From Bacteroides sp. GM023 (GTDB taxonomy: Bacteria > Bacteroidota > Bacteroidia > Bacteroidales > Bacteroidaceae), in contig NZ_JAAXGE010000002.1 of the NCBI RefSeq assembly GCF_014750685.1, forward strand, positions 62,001 to 126,000: a stretch of 64,000 nucleotides of DNA, read 5' to 3'. A model generated the notes under the pieces. It worked only from the letters and a program-made list of their open reading frames with translations, was not told the origin of the DNA and did not search any database. Below, one piece after another: positions 14,070-22,570 of the stretch. The first letter of the stretch is position 1. Each line of letters begins with the position of its first letter. Position numbers and translations under genes: made by a program.

Positions 14070-17018
14070 TCACAGCCGTTTCGTATACATCTTCAACCGG
14101 ATATATCCATCCTTCGATTGTTCTTTCAATGCAATACCTATACGAGTATAAGCCGGAGAATTCACTTCAATGGTTTCAGAAGTAAAAGAAACTTTGCCGG
14201 ATGCTTCTATATTTACAATCATCTGCTCGGTATCAGTAGTCAGGATAAGGTGCTTATCGTCCAGCACTTTCCAGTTGGCTCGTGTTGTTATAGCTGTTTC
14301 GAATCGGACAGGTGCTTTTGCCGTAAATTCATCACCAACAGTAAAGTTGCCTTCACCTTGACGGTTATAGACAAAAGTACGGATCAGTTTATTCAGATTG
14401 GGGGTAGAATAAGCTGAAGTATAGTCGATACTAAATAAATCTTTCTCGTTTGTAAATTCTTTCTTGAGGACAATACCTTTGGCATTAGCACCGGCAGATT
14501 GTGTCACTCCGTCCACTACGGGAACCGGATGGCCGAATGAACCTTTTATCTTATATTTTTCAGGAGCATCTGCACTGAAATAATCACCGGGATAAGAATA
14601 AGGACCGCCCTGTTCGCCAGTTATAGTACTCTTTCCTAAAGCAACGGCATAGGAACCGATATCATTATGATTGTGATTCTCGGCATTGTTACCACCTTTA
14701 GCCGAGATAGCCATAGAACATGAGCTTCCCTTTGCAGGACGGGATATCAGGATTCCTGCCTTCTCGTAATAAGCACGCAGAGGATCAGAGTCTTCCTTTA
14801 ATGCCTGGCGAATCTCGTCTGTCATTTCTACTTTCCATACTTGCCCAGGGAATAGCTCTATAAGATAAAGAGATAAGTTATTACTTCCGGGAAGAATGTA
14901 TTTTTCTTCCGGAGAAGTAATGCCAAGCGCACGGTCGCAGTAATCAAGAATGAATTTATCGGGAGACAAACCGATACGACAGTCGGAGTAAGCAGGGCAT
15001 ACTCCCTCATTCATTTGCATCTTCTTTCCGTATTGAGCAATACATACAAATTTGGGATCACGGAAAAAGTCTATTTTGCCTTGTGTAGCACGGCATACTT
15101 CCTCACGCAACAAGATATAAGCGCGAAAACCATAATTATAGTAGCCGACACCTTCGCTACAATAGCCGTCGTCAGCATATCCTTTCATACCGTACACATT
15201 GTATTTTTCGGCTGCGGCAACAAAATAAGCACGTTCTTCCTTGTCCGTCAACAAGGTAAGGGCGGCACCTGTAACACCGGCCAGGCAGACTGAATTCCAG
15301 TTGTTGGTAGCCGTAAACCACCAGAATGGTTTTGTCTCTTCCAGACAACGGTATATCGGACGGAATATTTTTTCACGAAAAGCGCATTGTACGCGGGCTC
15401 TTACTTCCGGTGACAAGCGGTCGTCAAGCATAGCAACGCATTGAGCGATACCGTTTCCGGCGGTAGCCACTACTAAATCTACGTAATAATCTGTCCCATG
15501 GTAGTTTTTCAAATTGCGGTCGTGCGCCGGGATAGACCAGGAGTTTTGATTGCAAAGAGCAATCAGAGCCTTTTCAATAGCGGGTATGTAGCGTCTTTTA
15601 TTTTCCAGGCATTCGGCTAATGTTAATCGGAACAGGTAGTCGTAGCGGGCATTCATCATGTTTTCTCCCGGCAGACGGATATTCGTTTTATTCAGATGGA
15701 GATATAGCGAATCAACAAAAGGGGGCATGCCTTTCTTCAGTAATGCGGGAGCTTCTTCTGCCAATAGCTTCTCGGCTTCATTACTTTCTTTTATCTTATT
15801 CCAGAAAGTACGGTCTTTGTAAGAAACACTCATTCCTTTCGGTTTATCGGGCAGCATGGCAGCGATTTCCCGGATGCGGCTTTGGGAGATATTCGCATTT
15901 TGCTTCGGTGCATCCTGTGCCATACGATAGATTTCCGTTCCGGCTAGCAGGAAAGCGCCCGGGCCGTATACTTCCGTCATATTGCGGGTTACTTTTTTGG
16001 GATCGGCACCGATAGGTTGTACGTATCCCAGCTTTCCGTCTTCATTCACTGCTGATTCCAGAGCTTGCCATCCTTTTTCTACTACAGGCAGGAATTCTTC
16101 TTTAGGCAGAAGCCCTTCGTTGATTCCATAGGCCAGGGCATAGACAAAGAAACCGCTGCAACTCGTTTCGGGAGAAGGATAAGAAGCAGGATCAAGCAGG
16201 CTTGCGTGCCAGAATCCGTCGCTATTTTGTAAAGGGGCAATACGACGGCATAACCTTTGGAACAAGTCCTGATAGAACGGACGGTATTTGCTCTTGGCGG
16301 GAAGTTCGCGTAGCATTTCCACAAGCCCTCCGAGTACCCAGCCGTTGCCACGTCCCCAGAACACTTTGGTTCCATTGGCTTCCTTCTTCGCAAAATAATG
16401 ATGGTCGCGGAAGAAGAGGTCTTCTTCTTTATCGAATAGATAGTCGTAAGTGGCTTTGTACTCCTTATCCATAAAACGGATGAATTTCTTGTCACCTGTG
16501 ATATTATACAGTTTCAAGTAGACAGGCGGTGCCATGAAAAGAGCATCACACCATGTCCAATGTTCCAATGTACTGGCATCACTATAATTCAATTCGAACG
16601 AACCGGAAGGCGGATTCGCAATCACCCATTCCGTACGTGCCAATGTCGGGACAAGCATATTTTTCCGTTTATATTTCTCGTACAAATACAGATAAGCCTG
16701 TGAAATGCAAATGTCGTCCGCATGATACATTCTTTGGTCTACCTGCCAGTAGTTACGACCACCAAGGCGCAATAACCATCTATAATATGAATCATCCTTG
16801 TCGACCTGCTCGGCTATGCCAGCCCAATGGACAAGCCCCAGATAGAACGTTGCATTCACCCAATTAAGATCACCATAGATCGCTTTGTTGTAATGACCAA
16901 TTTGCCAGTCGGCTACCCGACGCATGGATTGCTTCACTTCAGCTTTGGTGAATGACTGGGCATTTATCGCACTCAGACAGCCTATGCATAAGGCAAGAAT
17001 TAAGTATAGTTTTTTCAT
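14070..17018 (-). CDS. GH105-type unsaturated glycuronyl hydrolase fused to a heparinase II/III-like lyase
   Basis: A 982-residue secreted protein with signal peptide MKKLYLILALCIGCLSAINA. Residues ~25-370 form a GH88/GH105 alpha/alpha barrel (HADDICISQAYLYL, WGRGNGWVLGGLVE, ETSCSGFFVYALAYG), which removes unsaturated uronic acids from lyase products. Residues ~400-980 resemble an alginate-lyase-like toroid plus heparinase II/III beta-sandwich, with the signature ENHNHNDIGSYAVALG. One polypeptide thus joins a lyase-like module and the hydrolase acting on lyase products. Lyase family and substrate (glycosaminoglycan, pectin or other uronide) cannot be fixed. It is 128 bp after the GH31 gene at the 3' end of PUL1. 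Domain calls are good; specificity is open. Confidence 0.83.
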   Translation of the reverse strand: MKKLYLILALCIGCLSAINAQSFTKAEVKQSMRRVADWQIGHYNKAIYGDLNWVNATFYLGLVHWAGIAEQVDKDDSYYRWLLRLGGRNYWQVDQRMYHADDICISQAYLYLYEKYKRKNMLVPTLARTEWVIANPPSGSFELNYSDASTLEHWTWCDALFMAPPVYLKLYNITGDKKFIRFMDKEYKATYDYLFDKEEDLFFRDHHYFAKKEANGTKVFWGRGNGWVLGGLVEMLRELPAKSKYRPFYQDLFQRLCRRIAPLQNSDGFWHASLLDPASYPSPETSCSGFFVYALAYGINEGLLPKEEFLPVVEKGWQALESAVNEDGKLGYVQPIGADPKKVTRNMTEVYGPGAFLLAGTEIYRMAQDAPKQNANISQSRIREIAAMLPDKPKGMSVSYKDRTFWNKIKESNEAEKLLAEEAPALLKKGMPPFVDSLYLHLNKTNIRLPGENMMNARYDYLFRLTLAECLENKRRYIPAIEKALIALCNQNSWSIPAHDRNLKNYHGTDYYVDLVVATAGNGIAQCVAMLDDRLSPEVRARVQCAFREKIFRPIYRCLEETKPFWWFTATNNWNSVCLAGVTGAALTLLTDKEERAYFVAAAEKYNVYGMKGYADDGYCSEGVGYYNYGFRAYILLREEVCRATQGKIDFFRDPKFVCIAQYGKKMQMNEGVCPAYSDCRIGLSPDKFILDYCDRALGITSPEEKYILPGSNNLSLYLIELFPGQVWKVEMTDEIRQALKEDSDPLRAYYEKAGILISRPAKGSSCSMAISAKGGNNAENHNHNDIGSYAVALGKSTITGEQGGPYSYPGDYFSADAPEKYKIKGSFGHPVPVVDGVTQSAGANAKGIVLKKEFTNEKDLFSIDYTSAYSTPNLNKLIRTFVYNRQGEGNFTVGDEFTAKAPVRFETAITTRANWKVLDDKHLILTTDTEQMIVNIEASGKVSFTSETIEVNSPAYTRIGIALKEQSKDGYIRLKMYTKRL

Positions 17019-17085
17019 GATATTATATTTTGCAATACAAAGATACTGGGTTTTGTTAATTAAGCATAGCTATATTTTCCATTTA

Positions 17086-17124
17086 AGATGCCCTAATCTT
17101 CCACATGGGAAGAATAGGACATCT
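17086..17124. other. Intergenic imperfect hairpin between GH31 and GH105 genes
   Basis: AGATGCCCTAATCTTCC (17086-17102) pairs with 17108-17124 with two mismatches around a 5-nt loop. It lies just beyond the GH31 stop codon on the minus-strand transcript. The T-run is on the plus-strand side, so it is not a classical terminator for this operon. It may act in mRNA processing or stability. Confidence 0.5.
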
Positions 17125-17146
17125 TTTTACATAACTAACCTAATTA

Positions 17147-20100
17147 TCAAATGCCCAGTTTGTGTGTATTTAATCTTTTATCAACTAATAAACCATCAAT
17201 CATCTTCAAATCGAATTTCACTTTCCGCTTTGCTTTAAACTTCAGAATGCATAAATCAGTAGTCCCCGTAAGTGTTTTCTTATTTCCCACATTAACAAAA
17301 GTAGGATACAAAGCCTTCGAACCATTGGTGTGCAAACGGTCGTAAGTCAGATTCTCCATTTCCCCCATATTCTGTAGTTCGACACCTGCAAACTCATAAT
17401 CCTGTTGATTATAAGGCAAAGCAAAGCTAAACGCATTGACGGCAGACAGGTCGATACCTTTCACCTGAACCTCTATAATTTCGTCTTTATCATATACCGA
17501 CTTAGAAGTACTGATTTCAATAGTACCGTTCAACGTTTCAGTTACTCGATTGTCAACACCATCTTCAAGTTGTGTGGCGACGACTGAAATATCATAAGCA
17601 TCAATCAACCCATTCTTGTTGATGTCACCATTGCTGATATAACCTTCAAAATCCGAATCTCCCTTTCGCAAACCTGTATAGTTGGTGTAGGATATCAAGT
17701 CATTATTATCGATCTTACCATCCAGATTAATATCTCCCTGAAGATAACTTTCCGTTCCGGGCACTTTGAATACATAGATTTCCTTACCCGAACCGTAATT
17801 ACCAATAGCTTCTGTGACAGAGAGCTTGATATAGCGAGCCGTAGGATGATCGGTGAAACTGAATATCTTCACATCATCATTACGCTGCCACTCGAATGTT
17901 CCGGCTTCTGTCCACAATTCCTTGTTCGTACTATAAGAAACGGTTCCTTTCAGTAGTGTTCCATTTCCGGCATTCGTACGTGGCAAATAATGGAATTTAT
18001 CGAGTTGGTTGACTGTCACCAAGTCCATAATCAAGTCAAACGGAACAGCTTTTTCACCATATTTTGTATGCCATACATCACCGGACTCAACAAAGTCGAA
18101 CAGACGTTTTACTCCGACTCTTCCTTGGGAAACTGCCGTTGATTCACCTTTAATACCACGAATAGCAAATTCAAGGGGATCGGATTTCGTTGTAGCGCCA
18201 AATTCTGCCCAGTCGGAAGCTCCGTCTTTATTGACGGCGCGTATTTTGAACGAGTAAAATGTTTCAGGCGTCAAATCTTTGAATAATAGCTCCGTATCCC
18301 TAATCGTAGTATATCGCATATCGTTAAAGTCAATCTCGTAGAAGTCGGCATTAGCAACCTTGTTCCAAGTCGGTTTCAGTGTATAGGCTTCCGTATGGTC
18401 AGCAATAACCTGGGCAGCAGGGGGAGTCAAAGTTCCGGTAGTTATCCGGTGGCTGTCCTGCGGAGTGAACCGGAATCCTTCTATACACAAAGTCGTTGTG
18501 CCGGCCGTGATATCAGCAGTAGCGAGTTTTACCAGAAGCTGCGGGTTCTTGGTGATTACCACTTTCTCAAATTCACTTCCTTTGGTAGCAAACTGGTTCA
18601 GGTTCGGAGCCTCATCATAGTAGAATACGTTTTCACCTTTCAGAAATTCGTCTTTCGAAGCTGCCTCAGTCAATTTCAGTTTGTTCTTTCCTACTTGAGC
18701 GGTCACTTTCTTCGGCGGGGCGGTGACGTTGATTCTGAACTCCGTAGCTTTCTCTTTTATAAAACCTGTAAATTCTCCCTTTGTGGGATGAATGGTGACA
18801 GTTACATTATTTTTCTTATCAACAACGGATTCGATGTTCGTTGTTACTCCTTTACCCAGCTTGTATTCCTCGGTCACACCATCGTCATCATATTCGATAA
18901 AAGAGCTCTTCCCATACGGATAAAGTTCATAAATACGCATTCCCTTATTTATCTCGCTGACATTATTATTAGGGTTCGTCACCGGAATAATAGCCCCGTT
19001 CTTCACAAATACGGGAAGTTTCCAAAGTGGAACTTCAAAATTGTTGATAATGCAGTTGCCCTCGTATTTCTCTCCCTTGAAGTAATCTATCCAAGTCCCT
19101 TCCGGCAGGTAGATGCCATCGCGAATATCATTTCCTCCGTCATCTGTCCTAGTTGCCTGATAAATAGGAGCGACCAAGAAATACGGCCCATACAGGAACT
19201 GATATTGGGTAGCCGTACCCAAAGTATATGTGTTCGGATATTCCAGGAACATGGCTCTTATCATTGGCATACCGTCTACCGCTTCTTTTGCGATGCTATA
19301 CGCATAAGGCATCAATTCGGATTTAAGTTTCAGATACCAACGGTTGATGGATGTAGCCGGTTCTCCCAAGGCATGGGGATATTTCTCATTGGCTCCCCAG
19401 CCATCCATATTCAACTCCATCGGAGTGAATGTTTTCCATTGGAAATCACGGGTATTCACCAGCAGGTTCTTACCACCAAAGATACCATCCATATCAGAGG
19501 TGATATTAGGCTGTCCGGATAGTCCCGAACCTATATAAGTTGGGATATGGAAACGGATATATTCCCATACACCTCCCGTCTGGTCGCCCGACCAGATACC
19601 GGCATAACGTTGTGTACCCGCCCATCCATCCAAAGAAATGATAAATGGTCTGGCGTCATTTCCATAGTAAGGCATAATATGTCCGACATCGGCTACTCCA
19701 TTCAATCCAAATGAATAACCCGAGCCTACCCAGGCTACATCGGTTTTCAGTACACGTACTCCCGCATCCCTTACCTCTTTCACGATGTCTCTTTGCAGCA
19801 AGGCACTCACGCCTTCCTTCGGGTGTAAGTCCGATTGCGTCCACAATCCGATTTCCACTCCATTCTGACGGGCATAGTCGCCCAGGCTTTTTAGATTTTG
19901 TATATTTCCGTCCAGCGTTTCCGTTTGTCCGTAACCGGCTCCATAGCCGTCGTTCGGCAATAACCAGCCGAAGGGCATATCATGATTTTTATAACGGTCG
20001 ATCACCGCGCGTGCAGAGAATTGATAGTTATTATTTTCACCATTCAATGATTCCCTGATACCTCCGTTATCTTTCTGACTCTCTTTATAACGCTTGCCGT

Positions 20101-21022
20101 CTTCAAACAGGATACCCTTTTCGTCTTCTTTCCAGTAATCCCGGTTGTATGCATTCAGATGTCCCTGATAAAAGCCGAATTTGGGGATTAATACCGGATT
20201 ACCGGTCAGTTGATAGAAGTCATTCAGCAGGGCTACTGCTCCGTCGTTAATCATATAGAAGATATCCAGATAAGGGGATTCATGATACAGTTTTACTTTC
20301 CCTTTCTCTGATGCGCCAAAGTCGTATTTTCCTTTCTTGAAAGTATACCACATCATCCCATAGCCGTTAGTAGACCAGTAGTAAGGTGTAGGAGAAGCCA
20401 CTCCGCCATCAGTCCAACTATTCTGATTCTCTATTGAAATAACTTTCTCTTTATGAGAGAATCTACCGTTTTGCACTCCGCCTCCGTAGAAATATTCCTG
20501 CGGATTTTCTTTCAATGTCAGGGTGACTTTCTTCTTCTCAAAAAGAGGAGCTTCTATTTCCTCCAGCACTACAGCATTGGTTATCAAATTGATAACGCTA
20601 AGCAAAGAGGTTTTCTTATTTAGTTGCACTTTTATTTTTCCGGTAGTCATAGAGACAAAATCCGGAGTCTCATCCAAATCCAGCCTGGATATCGTTTTTC
20701 TAGGAGTATCCACCAAGATCTGTGCTTCAGGTTTCGCTTCAGGATCTCTGATTATACCTCCCGAATTGTCCTGAAACAGTCTGAAAATATTTTCGCCATA
20801 GAAATCCAGCATCATTCGCTGATTATTGGATAATACGATCTCTACGGTAGTCGGATTTATTTTCTTTGCTCCCATTATCTGAGAGATAGGTGCTGAGATT
20901 TCCGTCTCAACCACACCGGAATGGGATATACCCTGAACTGGCAAAGGCCAAAGCATTACGGACAATCCGAATGCAAATAAAAGTGTTTTCTTCTGCTTTC
21001 TTGTTACAGTATGATTTTTCAT
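17147..21022 (-). CDS. Multidomain GH31 glycosidase with FN3, F5/8C, dockerin- and cohesin-like modules
   Basis: A 1291-residue secreted enzyme. A signal peptide (to about residue 31) is followed by the GH31 N-terminal sandwich and barrel. The nucleophile Asp is likely D428 in VLKTDVAW and the acid/base D480 in WSGDQTGG. After the beta-rich C-domains come an FN3 module (~865-945), an F5/8C/CBM32-like module (~955-1090), a dockerin-like pair of calcium loops (DINLDGKIDNND, DINKNGLIDAYD) and a C-terminal cohesin-like beta domain. This layout, with KTD around the nucleophile, resembles GH31 alpha-N-acetylgalactosaminidases (subfamily 18, from memory), which act on mucin-type glycans. That specificity is an inference; alpha-glucosidase or alpha-xylosidase remain possible. 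It follows an intra-operon terminator-like hairpin. Confidence 0.85.
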   Translation of the reverse strand: MKNHTVTRKQKKTLLFAFGLSVMLWPLPVQGISHSGVVETEISAPISQIMGAKKINPTTVEIVLSNNQRMMLDFYGENIFRLFQDNSGGIIRDPEAKPEAQILVDTPRKTISRLDLDETPDFVSMTTGKIKVQLNKKTSLLSVINLITNAVVLEEIEAPLFEKKKVTLTLKENPQEYFYGGGVQNGRFSHKEKVISIENQNSWTDGGVASPTPYYWSTNGYGMMWYTFKKGKYDFGASEKGKVKLYHESPYLDIFYMINDGAVALLNDFYQLTGNPVLIPKFGFYQGHLNAYNRDYWKEDEKGILFEDGKRYKESQKDNGGIRESLNGENNNYQFSARAVIDRYKNHDMPFGWLLPNDGYGAGYGQTETLDGNIQNLKSLGDYARQNGVEIGLWTQSDLHPKEGVSALLQRDIVKEVRDAGVRVLKTDVAWVGSGYSFGLNGVADVGHIMPYYGNDARPFIISLDGWAGTQRYAGIWSGDQTGGVWEYIRFHIPTYIGSGLSGQPNITSDMDGIFGGKNLLVNTRDFQWKTFTPMELNMDGWGANEKYPHALGEPATSINRWYLKLKSELMPYAYSIAKEAVDGMPMIRAMFLEYPNTYTLGTATQYQFLYGPYFLVAPIYQATRTDDGGNDIRDGIYLPEGTWIDYFKGEKYEGNCIINNFEVPLWKLPVFVKNGAIIPVTNPNNNVSEINKGMRIYELYPYGKSSFIEYDDDGVTEEYKLGKGVTTNIESVVDKKNNVTVTIHPTKGEFTGFIKEKATEFRINVTAPPKKVTAQVGKNKLKLTEAASKDEFLKGENVFYYDEAPNLNQFATKGSEFEKVVITKNPQLLVKLATADITAGTTTLCIEGFRFTPQDSHRITTGTLTPPAAQVIADHTEAYTLKPTWNKVANADFYEIDFNDMRYTTIRDTELLFKDLTPETFYSFKIRAVNKDGASDWAEFGATTKSDPLEFAIRGIKGESTAVSQGRVGVKRLFDFVESGDVWHTKYGEKAVPFDLIMDLVTVNQLDKFHYLPRTNAGNGTLLKGTVSYSTNKELWTEAGTFEWQRNDDVKIFSFTDHPTARYIKLSVTEAIGNYGSGKEIYVFKVPGTESYLQGDINLDGKIDNNDLISYTNYTGLRKGDSDFEGYISNGDINKNGLIDAYDISVVATQLEDGVDNRVTETLNGTIEISTSKSVYDKDEIIEVQVKGIDLSAVNAFSFALPYNQQDYEFAGVELQNMGEMENLTYDRLHTNGSKALYPTFVNVGNKKTLTGTTDLCILKFKAKRKVKFDLKMIDGLLVDKRLNTHKLGI

Positions 21023-21045
21023 GTTTTATGTATCATAATTATTTA

Positions 21046-21087
21046 GAGAAAAACAAGGCTACCTCATTTCGATAGTAAGGTAGCCTT
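21046..21087 (-). terminator. Terminator-like hairpin inside PUL1
   Basis: AAGGCTACCT (21055-21064) and AGGTAGCCTT (21078-21087) form a perfect 10-bp stem with a 13-nt loop. On the minus strand the stem is followed by GTTTTTCTC, a short U-run. It sits between the lipoprotein gene ending at 21124 and the GH31 ATG at 21022. It would lower expression of the two downstream enzymes relative to the SusC/SusD genes. Confidence 0.7.
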
Positions 21088-21123
21088 ATCACTTAAGTAC
21101 AATCTAATGCTGTTCCCTGTATT

Positions 21124-22551
21124 CTACTTTTTACCTACATTGAACTCTGCAATTGTTGCATTCGTACCTGCATTCCTATTCCAATCTCTAAATTCGACTT
21201 TTATGTATCTGAACTTAGATAATGGAAGATCTTTTGTTAATTCTACCGCATAACCCGGTCCTCCTAAAACAATATCTTCCTCAATGGCTGTAAAGTTCTC
21301 ATTATCATTACTACCAAACATTGAAATTGCATACACTTGGAAATTAACAGTTGTATTTCTATGTCTATAGTAGAAATAGTTGAATTCCTGCTCTGCATTC
21401 ATATCAACCACAAAGAACAATACATGATCGGCAGGAGTTATTTCAGCATTATACTTCTTACCTGGTTTTGTCAAAGCCAAATAAGTACTGTTACTTCCGT
21501 CTATCAAATGTTCCGGTTTACCTGTAGTATTATCTGCCGTATAGTTATTGCCATTCGCATATACAATAGAAGTATCTACAAACCACAAAGAACGTTCAAA
21601 CAATGTCAGAGATTCACTCACCTTGAATTTAACAATCAAAGGCGCTGCTTCCTGGAATTCATCAGTCACAGAAATCTTGATTTCAACATCTCCGGCAGCA
21701 AGTGTCTTCACCACTCCATTCTCATCCATTGAGACGACTCCCTCTCCGGCAACGAGTTCGTAAGCTAATTTTTTCTCTGAAGCATTGATCGGATATGCAG
21801 TTGCACAATTTCCCAGATTGAATACCTGAGCTATACCAACTGTTTTACCTTCCAGCTTAGTAATGCTACCCGGTCGGATTTCCGATACTGGAATCTTGCC
21901 TGTTACTGTCAGTGCAAGTTCCTTAGATATTTTCGATCCGTCCGTTGTAGATACGATAATAATGGCAGCACCTTTCTGTAGACCTCTGATAATACTACCT
22001 TCTACAACCTCCACATAATCTGTAAAGCCTTCTTTCACTTCATAATGAAGCACTTTATTATTCACATCAGACGGAATAACAGATGTATACTCTGCCAAAT
22101 CAAGTGTTTTTTCCTCTTCCACGCAGATTTCATTGCTATCATCTATTATCAAGTCGCCAACCAATGTCGGTTCAACAACCAACGTACAAGTTGTTGAAAT
22201 CTCCTGATTGCCACGAAACTTCACAGTCAACTTCGTTTCACCCACTTTGAGCAAAGTCAGTGTACCGTTTAATGCCACCGTGGCAATAGAATTATCATCA
22301 ATCTCATAAAGATATGCCTTTGAGTCAATAAACACATCTTCCGGAGTGACTTTGACAGTAAGAGCATGAGTTCCATTCGCCAATTTCACAGCCAATACAT
22401 TATTCTCATCCGCAAGATTCACTTTCAGTGTCGCATCTTTATGAAATGAATAATCAGTATCGTATTTGTATTCTTCCGAACAGCCAATTGCCAATAGTAA
22501 AGCCGCAATCAAGCAGAACGAATTTATTAAATTATTATATATTGATTTCAT
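21124..22551 (-). CDS. Surface glycan-binding lipoprotein with Ig-like and F5/8C (CBM32-like) domains
   Basis: A 475-residue lipoprotein (lipobox LLLAIGC, Cys24). The body has two or three bacterial Ig-like (Big_2) repeats, for example ATLKVNLADE and TLTLLKVGETKLTVKF. The last ~150 residues form a discoidin/F5-8C-like beta sandwich starting SLWFVDTS and containing PEHLIDGSNSTY and KFRYIKVEFRDWN. Position after the SusD gene (19 bp) and this architecture are typical of surface glycan-binding proteins, which hold the polysaccharide at the outer membrane. CBM32-type domains often bind galactose or GalNAc, which agrees with a mucin-like substrate but does not prove it. No catalytic motif is seen. 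Confidence 0.82.
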   Translation of the reverse strand: MKSIYNNLINSFCLIAALLLAIGCSEEYKYDTDYSFHKDATLKVNLADENNVLAVKLANGTHALTVKVTPEDVFIDSKAYLYEIDDNSIATVALNGTLTLLKVGETKLTVKFRGNQEISTTCTLVVEPTLVGDLIIDDSNEICVEEEKTLDLAEYTSVIPSDVNNKVLHYEVKEGFTDYVEVVEGSIIRGLQKGAAIIIVSTTDGSKISKELALTVTGKIPVSEIRPGSITKLEGKTVGIAQVFNLGNCATAYPINASEKKLAYELVAGEGVVSMDENGVVKTLAAGDVEIKISVTDEFQEAAPLIVKFKVSESLTLFERSLWFVDTSIVYANGNNYTADNTTGKPEHLIDGSNSTYLALTKPGKKYNAEITPADHVLFFVVDMNAEQEFNYFYYRHRNTTVNFQVYAISMFGSNDNENFTAIEEDIVLGGPGYAVELTKDLPLSKFRYIKVEFRDWNRNAGTNATIAEFNVGKK

Positions 22552-22570
22552 ACATTTTTTTATTTAATGA

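Noticed and set aside
16082..16495. Minus-strand ORF of 137 codons in another frame
   Set aside because: It overlaps the GH105/lyase gene completely and shows low-complexity composition; it is a shadow of that gene.
18395..19522. Long plus-strand ORF of 375 codons
   Set aside because: It lies wholly antisense to the GH31 gene and its translation has no recognisable domain; it is a shadow frame.
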